Shown here: positions 15,127 through 23,665 of the stretch, piece after piece
Layout of the letters: every line of letters begins with the position of its first letter
How positions within the stretch are numbered: position 1 is the first letter of the stretch
Notes under the pieces: generated by a model
What the model saw: the letters and a program-made list of their open reading frames with translations, nothing else
What the model was told of the DNA's origin: nothing
The model's database searches: none
Program-made: the position numbers and the translations under genes
Assembly (NCBI GenBank): GCA_934533135.1
Contig: CAKTBG010000021.1
Coordinates: 1-48,460 of the forward strand
Length of the DNA: 48,460 nucleotides
From: an uncultured Faecalibacterium sp.
Lineage (GTDB): Bacteria > Bacillota > Clostridia > Oscillospirales > Ruminococcaceae
Reading direction: 5' to 3'

Positions 15127-15335
15127 TTGCCAATGGCTCCCCTACTAGGAAGGACTCCCCCGGCCGGGGGAGATGGCACGCAAGTGCCAGAAGGGGAACA
15201 GCTGTCGAGCGACAGCGAGACTGAGAGGTTGGACAAGCTGCAGCTTTGTTCAAACCTCTGCTCCGTACAACCTCTCCGTCAATGCTGACGCATTGCCACC
15301 TCTCCTAGTAGGAGAGGCCTTGGCATTCCGGAAAC
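15127..15335. repeat. Palindromic interspersed repeat, copy B
   Basis: Fills the gap between the second esterase and the ATP-grasp gene. Its first ~115 bp (GGCTCCCCTACTAGGAAGG, CTCCCCCGGCCGGGGGAG, GGCACGCAAGTGCC, ACTGAGAGGTT) match the reverse complement of copy D (32405-32527) with scattered differences. The second half holds ACCTCTCCTAGTAGGAGAGG. No gene seen. Confidence 0.75.
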
Positions 15336-15380
15336 ATTCCAAAATCATACTGAGTGAGTTGAAAGACAAGGAATCATTTT

Positions 15381-16736
15381 ATGCAGAATTTTATTTTTAT
15401 CTCCCCCAATTTCCCGACCAACTACTGGCAGTTCTGCCATGAGCTGAAGAACAATGGCATGAACGTCCTTGGCATCGGCGACCAGCCCTACGACGAGCTG
15501 AAGCCCGAGCTGAAGGCCAGCCTGAACGAATACTACAAAGTCGGCAGTCTCGAAAATTACGACGAAGTCTACCGCGCCGTGGCGTTCTTTGCCTTCAAGT
15601 ACGGCCGCATCGACTGGCTGGAATCCAACAACGAGTACTGGCTGGAGCGGGATGCCGCCCTGCGCACCGATTTCCACATCACCTCCGGCTTCCAGACCGA
15701 GGATATGCCCCGCATCAAGTACAAGAGCAAGATGAAGGAGTATTACCAGAAAGCCGGCATCGCCACCGCCCGGTACCACATGGTGGACGATCTCGAGGGC
15801 TGCCGGAAATTCATCCAGTCGGTGGGCTACCCGGTCGTGGTCAAGCCCGACAACGGCGTGGGTGCCTCCGATACCCACAAGCTGGCCAACGAGGAAGAGC
15901 TGAAGGCCTTCCTGACCTACAAGGCTCTGAACCACCCCGACGTGCTTTACATCATGGAAGAGTTTGTCCATGCCGAGGTCAACAGCTACGACGCCATCAT
16001 CGACGCCCATGGCAACCCCATCTTTGAGGCTGGCAATGTCAGCCCCGTCTCCATCATGGACATCGTGAACAACGACGACAACTCCATCTACTACATCATC
16101 AAGGATCTGCCCGAGGATACCCGCGCAGCCGGCCGTGCGGCCGTCAAGAGCTTTGGCGTCAAGAGCCGGTTCATCCACTTCGAGTTCTTCCGGATGACCA
16201 AGGATCAGGCCAGCATGGGCAAAAAGGGGCAGCTCGTGGCTCTTGAGGTCAATATGCGGCCCTGCGGCGGCTTCACCCCGGATATGATCAACTTTGCCCG
16301 CTCCACCAACGTCTACAAGATCTGGGCCGATATGATCGCATTCGGCGGCACCGACCTGCCTGTGGGCGAGCACTACTACTGCGCCTTTGCCGGCCGTCGG
16401 GATGGCAAGCACTTCCTGTACAGCCACGAGCAGCTGATGCAGAAGTACCAGACCAATATGAAGATGGTAGACCGCATCCCGGACGCCCTGTCCGGTGCCA
16501 TGGGCAACCAGATGTATGTTGCCAACTTCCCCACCCGCGAGGAGATGGAGCAGTTCTACGCCGACACGCTGGCCGTCACCGACGAAAACAACGACGACGC
16601 CCAGAAGCAGCTGGCCGAAGTGCTGGCTCTGGGAGAACCGGACACCAAGGCCGTCACCCTCAAGCCGAACCTGACGCCGGCCGTCAAGCCTACCACCGCC
16701 GTCACCAAGACCTGCTCCCGCAGCAAGCGCAGATAA
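15381..16736 (+). CDS. ATP-grasp domain enzyme (carbamoyl-phosphate synthase-like ligase)
   Basis: The 451-residue protein has an N-terminal Rossmann-like pre-ATP domain (residues ~1-105), a central ATP-grasp fold and a helical tail. ATP-grasp features: the lysine strand PVVVKPDNGVGASDTH (~150-165), the EEF hinge and the metal-binding ALEVNMRPCGG (~285-295). ATP-grasp ligases join a carboxylate to an amine or thiol through an acyl phosphate. The last ~25 residues are Thr/Lys/Pro-rich and end in SRSKRR, an unusual basic tail. It probably acts with the two upstream hydrolases; the product is unknown. Confidence 0.82.
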   Translation: MQNFIFISPNFPTNYWQFCHELKNNGMNVLGIGDQPYDELKPELKASLNEYYKVGSLENYDEVYRAVAFFAFKYGRIDWLESNNEYWLERDAALRTDFHITSGFQTEDMPRIKYKSKMKEYYQKAGIATARYHMVDDLEGCRKFIQSVGYPVVVKPDNGVGASDTHKLANEEELKAFLTYKALNHPDVLYIMEEFVHAEVNSYDAIIDAHGNPIFEAGNVSPVSIMDIVNNDDNSIYYIIKDLPEDTRAAGRAAVKSFGVKSRFIHFEFFRMTKDQASMGKKGQLVALEVNMRPCGGFTPDMINFARSTNVYKIWADMIAFGGTDLPVGEHYYCAFAGRRDGKHFLYSHEQLMQKYQTNMKMVDRIPDALSGAMGNQMYVANFPTREEMEQFYADTLAVTDENNDDAQKQLAEVLALGEPDTKAVTLKPNLTPAVKPTTAVTKTCSRSKRR

Positions 16737-16773
16737 GCGCAGGGGAGACCCGATGTTCCTGATTTTATAGAGC

Positions 16774-16822
16774 ACACAAGCCCGCACCCCGGAATCCTCC
16801 GGGGTGCGGGCTTGTTGGTTTT
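16774..16822 (+). terminator. Strong Rho-independent terminator after the ATP-grasp gene
   Basis: An ~18-bp GC-rich stem (ACAAGCCCGCACCCCGGA and its complement) with a 4-nt loop, then TTGGTTTTTATT. It also shields the convergent toxN gene. Confidence 0.9.
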
Positions 16823-17310
16823 TATTGATGATACTGCGCACAAAGTGTTTCCAGCAGTTCAAAGTCATTGCAGCGTTTTGCCAGCGGCGTCGAGTCTCCC
16901 TTCACCAGCTTGTGCTTGTACACCGAAGCCGCATTTTTCCGGATTTTCTCCTGCATGGCATGGATGATCCGATATTCTGCCAGCAGCAGCGAGCGATACC
17001 TCCGGTCTGAGATCCGGGAGAAATCGACATACGAACACTCCGATGCCGGAACCGGGAACATACAATTCAGATTGATGACCGCATAATGGTCGATCTTCAA
17101 AAAATCGAGTGTTTCCTTCATCTGATTGTGTTTGGGTTTAAACGAGGACAGTGGTGCAAAGTAGTCGAGCCCATGGATGGTCAGTACGATGCCAATATAC
17201 TTTCTCTCGTTCGTCTGTCCCGGTTTTTTGTTATGGAATAACAGCGGCGCATGCGGAACCAGATAGTCCACATACGCTGCGTTGATCTCGTAAATTTTGA
17301 TATCCGCCAT
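16822..17310 (-). CDS. toxN: Type III toxin, ToxN/AbiQ-family endoribonuclease
   Basis: The 162-residue protein begins MADIKIYEINAAYVDYL and contains RKYIGIVLTIHGLDYFAPLS with the following SSFKPKH segment. These are signatures of the ToxN/AbiQ family, small KID-fold RNases that cut mRNA and repeat RNA. The start at 17310 has GGAG 8 nt upstream; the frame continues upstream only into the terminator. Directly upstream lie a terminator and tandem ~38-nt repeats encoding the antitoxin RNA. Such systems act in plasmid stability or abortive infection. The antitoxin binds the toxin as a pseudoknot, and read-through of the terminator sets toxin dose. Confidence 0.9.
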   Translation of the reverse strand: MADIKIYEINAAYVDYLVPHAPLLFHNKKPGQTNERKYIGIVLTIHGLDYFAPLSSFKPKHNQMKETLDFLKIDHYAVINLNCMFPVPASECSYVDFSRISDRRYRSLLLAEYRIIHAMQEKIRKNAASVYKHKLVKGDSTPLAKRCNDFELLETLCAQYHQ

Positions 17311-17332
17311 CGTTTTCTCCATATAAAACAAA

Positions 17333-17355
17333 AAGGGCAAGCAACGCTCACCCTT
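17333..17355 (-). terminator. Attenuating terminator between toxI and toxN
   Basis: Minus-strand hairpin AAGGG...CCCTT followed by TTTTTGTTTTA. It sits between the repeat RNA and the toxin ribosome binding site, as in other ToxIN loci, so most transcripts would stop before toxN. Confidence 0.8.
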
Positions 17356-17486
17356 CTGTTAAGTTCGCATTTATAGAGCTGCGAAACACTCACTTTTAAA
17401 TGTCTTACTTATAGAGCCAAGAGAAGCTCACTTTATAAATGTCTCATTCCGGGCTGAGATACACCACTGTTAGAACCTTCCGGTTC
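17356..17486 (-). ncRNA. toxI: ToxI-type antitoxin RNA with tandem ~38-nt repeats
   Basis: Two clear tandem units are seen on the plus strand at 17371-17408 (38 nt) and 17409-17447 (39 nt). They share TTATAGAGC, CTCACTTT and AAATGTCT; more degraded partial units flank both sides. On the RNA each unit has a GAG...CTC pair that could form the pseudoknot stem. Promoter upstream, terminator downstream and ToxN right after it match the AbiQ/ToxIN arrangement. Unit number (2 full plus partial) is like antiQ and CptI. The exact processing site is not determined. Confidence 0.8.
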
Positions 17487-17492
17487 AATTAT

Positions 17493-17521
17493 AGTATACG
17501 CAAAGACGTAAAATTTGTCAA
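17493..17521 (-). promoter_or_regulatory. Consensus promoter of the toxIN operon
   Basis: Minus strand: TTGACA (17516-17521), exactly 17 bp, TATACT (17493-17498). One of the strongest promoters in the window, as expected for an RNA antitoxin needed in excess. Confidence 0.88.
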
Positions 17522-17570
17522 GACAATTTCCGATTTTTCCATTTTGATCCCACACAAGATCGTGCGGTTT

Positions 17571-19913
17571 TTACAGTGCCATTGCGATCAGGCGGATCAC
17601 AAAGGCGCAGAGCCATGCCACGACGCACTGGTTGACGACCATGATCGTCGCCCACTTGCCGCCCAGCTCCCGTTTGACCGAAGCGACGGCCGCGATGCAG
17701 GGCGTATACAGCAGGCAGAACACCAGCAGGGGAGCTGCTGCCGCCGGGGTCAGGGCGGCGGCAAACGCTGCCGACGAGCCGTACAGGATGGTCAGGGTCG
17801 AGACGACGCTCTCCTTGGCCATAAAGCCGGTGATGAGGGCGGTGGAGATCCGCCAGTCTGCAAAGCCCAGCGGCGCAAAGAGGGGCGCAACGCCGCCCGC
17901 AAAGTAGGCCAGAATGCTGTCCTGCGGGTCTGCGGTCAGGCTGAGCTGCAGATCAAAGCTCTGGAGGAACCAGATGAAGATGGTGGCAATGAAAATGACG
18001 GTGAAGGCTCGCTCGAGGAAATCGCGGGCCTTTTCCCAAAGCAGCTGCGCCACATTCTTCAGCCCCGGCAGGCGGTAGTTCGGCAGCTCCATCACAAAGG
18101 GCACTGCCTCGCCTTTAAAGACCGTTCCCTTGAGCAGAAACGCCATCCCGACGCCTACAAGGATGCCGAGGAAGTAGAGGCCGACCATCACGAATGCGGC
18201 GTGATCGGGGAAGAAGGAGACCGCAAACAGGCTGTAGATCGGCAGCTTGGCCGAGCAGCTCATAAACGGCGTCAGCAGAATGGTCATTTTTCGATCCCGC
18301 TCCGAGGGCAAGGTGCGGCTTGCCATAACGCCCGGCACGGTGCAGCCAAAACCGATGAGCATGGGCACGATGCTGCGCCCGGACAGCCCGATGCGGCGGA
18401 GCAGTTTATCCATCACAAAGGCGACACGTGCCATGTATCCGGTATCTTCCAGCAGCGAGAGGAAGAAAAAGAGGGTCACGATGATCGGCAGGAAGCTCAG
18501 CACGCTTCCCACGCCGGTAAAGATGCCGTCGATGATGAGGGAATGGATGGCCTCATTGATGTTCCAGCGCGTCAGGGCGTTGTCCACCAGAACGGTCAGC
18601 GCGTCGATGCCCGCCGCCATCAGATCCTGCAGCCCCGCGCCGATGACGCCGAACGTCAGGTAAAAGACCAGTGCCATGATCCCGATGAAGGCCGGGATCG
18701 CCGTGTATTTGCCGGTCAGGAAGGTGTCGATCCGGCTGCTGCGGAGCTGCTCCTTGCTCTGGTGCGGTTTGACGACGCTCTCCTCCACCAGCTGATGAAT
18801 GAAGTGGAACCGCATATCGGCAATGGCGGCTGCGCGGTCCAGCCCGCGTTCCTGCTCCATCTGGAGAATGATGTGCTCGATCATCTCTTTTTCGTTCTGA
18901 TCCAGTTTCAGAGCCTCTTCAATGCGGGGATCCCCCTCTACCAGCTTGGTGGCTGCAAAGCGCACCGGGATGCCGGCAGCTTTGGCGTGATCCTCGATCA
19001 GGTGGATGATGCCATGGATGCAGCGGTGGACGGCACCGCCGTGATCGTCCTCCCCGCAGAAATCCATCCGCCCCGGACGCTCCTGATACTTGGCCACATG
19101 GAGGGCATGGTCGATCAGCTCATCCACGCCCTCGTTCTTTGCCGCAGAGATGGGAACCACCGGGATGCCCAGCATGGCTTCCATCCGATTGATCCGCACC
19201 GTGCCGCCGTTGCCGCACATCTCGTCCATCATGTTCAGAGCCAGCACCATGGGGGTATCCAGCTCCATCAGCTGCATCGTCAGATAGAGGTTGCGCTCGA
19301 TGTTGGTCGCATCCACGATGTTGATGATGCCGGTGGGTTTTTCCCCGATGATGAACTGGCGGGTCACGATTTCCTCGCTGGAATAGGGCGACATGGAGTA
19401 GATGCCGGGCAGATCCGTCACCTCCGTGTCCGGATGCCCTTTGATCATGCCGCTCTTCCGATCCACCGTGACGCCCGGAAAGTTGCCGACGTGCTGGTTG
19501 GAACCGGTAAGCTGATTGAACAGGGTGGTCTTGCCGCAGTTCTGGTTGCCCGCCAGCGCAAAGGTCAGGGTCGTGCCCTCCGGCACCGGGTGCTCGCCCT
19601 GTTTGGTGTGATAGCGTCCGCCCTCGCCGAGGCCGGGGTGCTCCACCGGCTTCTCGTTCCGGCGCAGCGGGGCTTTGCCCGCTTGCTGCGGCGCAGGGGC
19701 AATGTTGATCTTCCCGGCGTCGTCCAGACGAAGCGTCAGCTCATAGCCGTGGATCTGCAGCTCCATGGGGTCGCCCATCGGAGCAAATTTCACCAGCGTC
19801 ACCCGCTCCCCCGGGATCAGACCCATATCCAGAAAATGCTGGCGAAGTGCCCCTTCGCCGCCTACGGTTTCGATCACGGCACTTTCGCCGATGTTCAGTT
19901 CTTTCAACGTCAT
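17571..19913 (-). CDS. feoB: Ferrous iron transporter, FeoA-FeoB fusion
   Basis: The 780-residue protein imports Fe(II). Residues 1-75 are a FeoA SH3-like domain (MTLKELNIGESAVI...). A linker rich in Pro and charge follows, then the FeoB G domain: G1 GNQNCGKTT (122-130), G3 DLPG (167-170) and the nucleotide-base motifs beyond. The C-terminal half has about 8-11 membrane helices with two Gate-type repeats (FLPIIVTLFFFLSLLEDTG, SCSAKLPIY). I start it at the ATG at 19913. The promoter (19963-19991) overlaps operator-like repeats, which suggests control by iron. Confidence 0.93.
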   Translation of the reverse strand: MTLKELNIGESAVIETVGGEGALRQHFLDMGLIPGERVTLVKFAPMGDPMELQIHGYELTLRLDDAGKINIAPAPQQAGKAPLRRNEKPVEHPGLGEGGRYHTKQGEHPVPEGTTLTFALAGNQNCGKTTLFNQLTGSNQHVGNFPGVTVDRKSGMIKGHPDTEVTDLPGIYSMSPYSSEEIVTRQFIIGEKPTGIINIVDATNIERNLYLTMQLMELDTPMVLALNMMDEMCGNGGTVRINRMEAMLGIPVVPISAAKNEGVDELIDHALHVAKYQERPGRMDFCGEDDHGGAVHRCIHGIIHLIEDHAKAAGIPVRFAATKLVEGDPRIEEALKLDQNEKEMIEHIILQMEQERGLDRAAAIADMRFHFIHQLVEESVVKPHQSKEQLRSSRIDTFLTGKYTAIPAFIGIMALVFYLTFGVIGAGLQDLMAAGIDALTVLVDNALTRWNINEAIHSLIIDGIFTGVGSVLSFLPIIVTLFFFLSLLEDTGYMARVAFVMDKLLRRIGLSGRSIVPMLIGFGCTVPGVMASRTLPSERDRKMTILLTPFMSCSAKLPIYSLFAVSFFPDHAAFVMVGLYFLGILVGVGMAFLLKGTVFKGEAVPFVMELPNYRLPGLKNVAQLLWEKARDFLERAFTVIFIATIFIWFLQSFDLQLSLTADPQDSILAYFAGGVAPLFAPLGFADWRISTALITGFMAKESVVSTLTILYGSSAAFAAALTPAAAAPLLVFCLLYTPCIAAVASVKRELGGKWATIMVVNQCVVAWLCAFVIRLIAMAL

Positions 19914-19938
19914 TGTTCTGACCGCCTTTCTTGGCAGA

Positions 19939-19991
19939 TTGTTAACCCGTATTAACAATGGTGGTATAGGCTAACTCTCCGACATTGTCAA
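19939..19991 (-). promoter_or_regulatory. feoAB promoter with operator-like repeats
   Basis: Minus strand TTGACA (19986-19991), 17 bp, TATACC (19963-19968). A perfect inverted repeat TTGTTAA-6-TTAACAA lies just downstream (19939-19958). A DtxR/IdeR-like half-site TAGGCTAA overlaps the -10 region. Binding of an iron regulator here is an inference. Confidence 0.65.
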
Positions 19992-20005
19992 GACAAAAAC
20001 CGACA

Positions 20006-20046
20006 AAAAATCTCCCATCCGTACCAGAGTACAGACGGGAGATTTG
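20006..20046 (-). terminator. Terminator of the lipoprotein gene
   Basis: Stem AAATCTCCC / GGGAGATTT with inner pairing, followed on the minus strand by a T6 tract. It stands between the lipoprotein stop and the feoAB promoter. Confidence 0.8.
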
Positions 20047-20131
20047 CGTTCCGGGATATTCGCTGTTGAATCCGTGTTTTTTCGCCGTGCAACAAATGGT
20101 TTCAGGCGATGGCCTGTTTATCTCTCATAAA

Positions 20132-21001
20132 TCAGTTATGTTCGTTTACTTCATAGCCATCCGGAATCCGAATCAGATTATCATTCGACGTTGCGGAAAT
20201 TTGGTCGACTCTCACCAATGCGCGGTTGTGGTTGCGGTCATTTCCAGAGACAAACTCTACCCATTTCAAGGCGTCGTCAGTGTAGAAACAAGTTACCTGA
20301 CCGGTCACTTTCTTGCCTGCCGAATCAATTGTCCGGGTAAAGGTTTCCGTGTCATACACCGTTTCGCCTGTGACTTTGCGTTTTCCTACGGCAAAGTCTG
20401 CTGGTTTGGTCGTTCCGATAAGATCTTTCAGATATCCGACCATCAAAACTTTATTTCCTACTACCTTAAATTCACCAGTCGTGAATGTTTCCATAGAGAT
20501 TCCATCACAAGTTTTATACTCCGGAATAATGAGGTAGACTCTGTTATCCAAAAGTAACATTTCTCCTTCGCCTGATTCCGGCGTTATGATTTTATAATAA
20601 CTCTTATTTCCATTTTTGGTGTAATAAGAGTCCATTGCCGTTTCGGTCTGATACCACAGGTCTCGGACAGACCAATGTGTTTTCAATTCAACCTTTTCGC
20701 CATTGAGAAGCAGGCCATATTTATAGGACTTGCTCTTCGCCCAAGTCGGTTCGGCAGTTGCGTCCGACGAGCTGGAATTACTATTTGAATTTGAGTTGCT
20801 ATTCGAGTTTGCGTTAGAGCTGGAGCTTGCACCCGAATTGCTATTGCTTCCACTGTCCGGCTTGGTCGAGGTACTGCTGGATGTGCTGGAGCTACTGCTC
20901 CCCGAGTTCGGTTTTGTTCCAGAGCCTGCACAGCCTACCAGCAACGATATGGACATCACGGCGGCCAGTGCGCACGCTGTAATACGTTTTGACAGTCTCA
21001 T
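20132..21001 (-). CDS. Secreted lipoprotein with Ser/Asn-rich linker
   Basis: The 289-residue protein starts with a signal peptide (MRLSKRITACALAAVMSISL) and lipobox LVGC (Cys at ~23). A ~60-residue low-complexity Ser/Asn/Gly linker follows. The remaining ~190 residues look like a compact beta-rich domain (KYGLLLNGEKVELKTHW..., TGEFKVVGNKVLMVGYLKDL), similar to LolA/LppX-like sensors in appearance only. I do not recognise the family. GC is lower in the mature domain than in neighbouring genes. It is transcribed alone and has its own terminator. Confidence 0.75.
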   Translation of the reverse strand: MRLSKRITACALAAVMSISLLVGCAGSGTKPNSGSSSSSTSSSTSTKPDSGSNSNSGASSSSNANSNSNSNSNSNSSSSDATAEPTWAKSKSYKYGLLLNGEKVELKTHWSVRDLWYQTETAMDSYYTKNGNKSYYKIITPESGEGEMLLLDNRVYLIIPEYKTCDGISMETFTTGEFKVVGNKVLMVGYLKDLIGTTKPADFAVGKRKVTGETVYDTETFTRTIDSAGKKVTGQVTCFYTDDALKWVEFVSGNDRNHNRALVRVDQISATSNDNLIRIPDGYEVNEHN

Positions 21002-21179
21002 AATTTTCCTCCCGTCTAAGGCCTATAAAGCTCATTTCATAAAATCTGCGATTTTACAGCCTTATCGTACCCCCCCGACATATTCTGTCAAGGCATTTTC
21101 TCTTTTTCAGCGTTTTAGCAGAATTTGCGAGAAATCTTTCAGCGGTTTGACGGAAGGTGCATTTTCCGCCAGACGCAAA

Positions 21180-21219
21180 ACGAGCCTGCGCTGTGGAAAA
21201 ATCCAGAGCGCAGGCTCGT
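21180..21219. terminator. Bidirectional terminator downstream of galE
   Basis: 13-bp stem ACGAGCCTGCGCT (21180-21192) with its complement at 21207-21219. A-rich on one side and T-rich on the other. Confidence 0.8.
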
Positions 21220-21278
21220 TTTTATATTGCAAATTCTTTCAGCATTGGCAACGTCGACGCTGATATTTTATCCATGGA

Positions 21279-22304
21279 TCACTGTGCCGTATGGTAGCCG
21301 TCCGGGTTCTTGCTCTGCCAGTTCCAGCTGTCGGCGCACATTTGCTCGATGCCGTACTCGGCCACCCAGCCCAGCTCGCGCTTTGCCTTGGAAGGATCGG
21401 CGTAGCACTCGGCGATGTCACCGGGGCGGCGCGGGTCGATGACGTAGGGGATCTCCTTGCCGCAGGCCTTTTCGAAGGCGTGGATGACCTCCAGCACGCT
21501 GTAGCCGTGGCCGGTGCCGAGGTTGCAGATGAAGAGGCCGCAGTTGGTCTCCAGCTTCCGAATGGCGCAGACATGGCCGCGTGCCAGATCGACGACATGG
21601 ATATAATCGCGGACGCCGGTGCCGTCCGGAGTGGGGTAATCGTTGCCAAAGACATGGACTTTTTCCAGCTTGCCGACAGCGACCTTGGCAATGTAGGGCA
21701 TCAGGTTGTTGGGGATGCCGTTGGGATCCTCTCCGATCAGGCCGGACTCGTGCGCACCGATGGGGTTGAAGTAGCGCAGCAGGGCGACGTTCAGGGTCGG
21801 GTCGGCCTTGCAGACGTCGGTCAGGATCCGCTCGGTGAAGGCCTTGGTGGTGCCGTAGGGGTTGGTGGTGGCACCCACCGGGAAATCCTCCGTGATGGGC
21901 ACACTGGCCGGGTCGCCGTAGACGGTAGCGGAAGAGCTGAACACGAAGTTCTTGCAGTTGTGGCGGCGCATCACATCCAGAATGACCAGCGTGCAGTTCA
22001 GGTTGTTGTAGTAGTACTCGATGGGCTTGGAGACGCTCTCGCCGACGGCCTTGTATGCCGCAAACTGGATGACGGCGGTGATGTCCGGGCACTCGGTGAA
22101 GATCTTCTCCACATCCTCGTGCTTAGTCATGTCCGCGTTGTAGAAGCGGAAATCCTTGCCGGTGATCTGCTTGACCCGGTCCAGAACCACGGGAGAAGCG
22201 TTGTAATAATTATCCGCCACCACGACGTCGTAGCCAGCGTTCAGAAGCTCAATGCAGGTGTGGCTGCCAATATAACCTGCACCGCCGGAAACCAGAATTG
22301 CCAT
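21279..22304 (-). CDS. galE: UDP-glucose 4-epimerase
   Basis: The 341-residue NAD-dependent SDR enzyme interconverts UDP-galactose and UDP-glucose. It starts MAILVSGGAGYIGSH with the Rossmann GxxGxxG motif. The catalytic Ser/Tyr/Lys are in SSSATVYGDP and NPYGTTKAF. The ATG at 22304 follows AGAGG; the frame is open further upstream but that region holds the promoter. galM lies upstream on the same strand, giving a Leloir pair split by a terminator. Confidence 0.95.
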   Translation of the reverse strand: MAILVSGGAGYIGSHTCIELLNAGYDVVVADNYYNASPVVLDRVKQITGKDFRFYNADMTKHEDVEKIFTECPDITAVIQFAAYKAVGESVSKPIEYYYNNLNCTLVILDVMRRHNCKNFVFSSSATVYGDPASVPITEDFPVGATTNPYGTTKAFTERILTDVCKADPTLNVALLRYFNPIGAHESGLIGEDPNGIPNNLMPYIAKVAVGKLEKVHVFGNDYPTPDGTGVRDYIHVVDLARGHVCAIRKLETNCGLFICNLGTGHGYSVLEVIHAFEKACGKEIPYVIDPRRPGDIAECYADPSKAKRELGWVAEYGIEQMCADSWNWQSKNPDGYHTAQ

Positions 22305-22377
22305 GTCCAGTACCTCTTTCTTCCCCAATGTTGTGAATGTTGTTTCTTTGTCGCAGGGCATTGCCCCGACTGCCTAA

Positions 22378-22406
22378 AGAATACCGCTTTTGCCTTGGAG
22401 AATCAA
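22378..22406 (-). promoter_or_regulatory. galE promoter
   Basis: Minus strand TTGATT (22401-22406), 17 bp, TATTCT (22378-22383). A short inverted repeat TTGTTG...CAACAA (22435-22459) lies upstream in an AT-rich stretch and might be an operator. Confidence 0.6.
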
Positions 22407-22532
22407 GTACCAGTATTTTTATATAAATGTATTTTTGTTGTATATTTTCGATTCAACAAATGATTTGCCGGGTTTTTTCGTCATTTTGGCATGGATAGAA
22501 TTTTCGTTTTGTGCAAATGGGAGAAACACCCC

Positions 22533-22565
22533 GCAAAACAAAACCTCTCCTTTGCAGGAGAGGCA
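22533..22565 (-). terminator. galM terminator
   Basis: Minus-strand hairpin CCTCTCCTGCAAAGGAGAGG followed by TTTTGTTTTG. The stem resembles the CTCTCC/GGAGAG core of the interspersed repeats. Confidence 0.75.
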
Positions 22566-22591
22566 AAGCCCCCGATCGGAGCGGTGGGATC

Positions 22592-23665
22592 TCACAGGCT
22601 GCCGCACTGCTTGCCGGTGAAGAAGCGCAGCGTCGTGTTGGCCCGGAAGACTTTTCCGGCCCGGAGCATGGTGGTGGGGAACTCGGGGTGGGAGGGGCTG
22701 CAGGGGAAATGCTGCGTTTCCAGCGCAAAACCGCCGTATTTTTGCAGCGGAACGCCGCCCTTGCCCGGGGTGGGGCAGTCCTGCAGGAAATTGCCGGTGT
22801 AGAGCTGCACGCCCGGCTGGGTGGTATACATCTTCATGCTGATGCCGCTCTTGTCACTGGACGCCCATGCGCAGAGGCTCTGGCTGGAACCGCGATCCCG
22901 GTCGATGACGAAGCAGTGGTCAAATCCGCCGCCCACCATCGTCGTCTGGGGGAAACCGGTGTCGATCTCCCGCCCCAGCGGTTTGCCGGTGCGGAAATCC
23001 ATGGGCGTACCGGCCACCGGCAGGATCTGCCCAGTGGGGCAGCAGTCGTTCCGGCTCTCGAGGTAGCGGGACGCATAGAGCCGGAGCTTCTGGTGCAGCA
23101 CATCGCCGCCGCCATCCAGATTGAAGTATGTATGGTTGGTCAGGTTGACGATGGTATCTGCATCGGACGACACCCGGTAGTCCATCCGCAGGGCGTTGTC
23201 GCCCGACAGGATGTACCGCACCGAGATCTTGAGTTTCCCGGGGAAACCGTCCTCTCCGTCGGGGCTTTCGGCCTCCATCAGCAGGGTGTCGCCGAACATC
23301 TTGACGTCGTAGACCTTGCGCGGAAACGTTCCGTGCAGGTGGTTCGGGCCGTTGTTCGGCTCCAGATGGTAGGCGCGGCCGCCCACGCTGAACACAGCGT
23401 TCTCGATCCGGTTGGCGTACCGCCCCACAAACGCGCCGCAGCAGGTACTGCCCGCCGAATCAAAGTCGCCCTCATAATCTGCCAGCGTATCATGCCCGAT
23501 CACAACGTCTACCGGGCCGTTTTTGGTGGGGACCAGAATGTTTTTGATCACACAGCCGTAGTTCAGCACACTGACCTCAAGTCCGCCGGGATTGAAAATC
23601 GTATATTCGTTGACCTTTTCGCCGTTTTTGGTTACGCCAAACGGCATGGAACGAAACTGTGCCAC
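22592..23665 (-). CDS. galM: Aldose 1-epimerase (mutarotase)
   Basis: The 357-residue enzyme interconverts alpha and beta anomers of galactose/glucose. Visible signatures are GAFVGRYANRIENA, the catalytic His in GPNHLHG, TNHTYFNLDG and a C-terminal QPGVQLYTGNFL. Glu is expected near the C-terminus (GFALETQHFP). GTG start, with GGAGG 9 nt upstream. It pairs functionally with galE downstream. Confidence 0.93.
   Translation of the reverse strand: MAQFRSMPFGVTKNGEKVNEYTIFNPGGLEVSVLNYGCVIKNILVPTKNGPVDVVIGHDTLADYEGDFDSAGSTCCGAFVGRYANRIENAVFSVGGRAYHLEPNNGPNHLHGTFPRKVYDVKMFGDTLLMEAESPDGEDGFPGKLKISVRYILSGDNALRMDYRVSSDADTIVNLTNHTYFNLDGGGDVLHQKLRLYASRYLESRNDCCPTGQILPVAGTPMDFRTGKPLGREIDTGFPQTTMVGGGFDHCFVIDRDRGSSQSLCAWASSDKSGISMKMYTTQPGVQLYTGNFLQDCPTPGKGGVPLQKYGGFALETQHFPCSPSHPEFPTTMLRAGKVFRANTTLRFFTGKQCGSL

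Noticed and set aside
17356..17486. CRISPR array
   Set aside because: The tandem units are contiguous without unique spacers and lie directly before a ToxN gene with a terminator between; this is a type III antitoxin RNA. No CRISPR array or cas gene was seen in the window.
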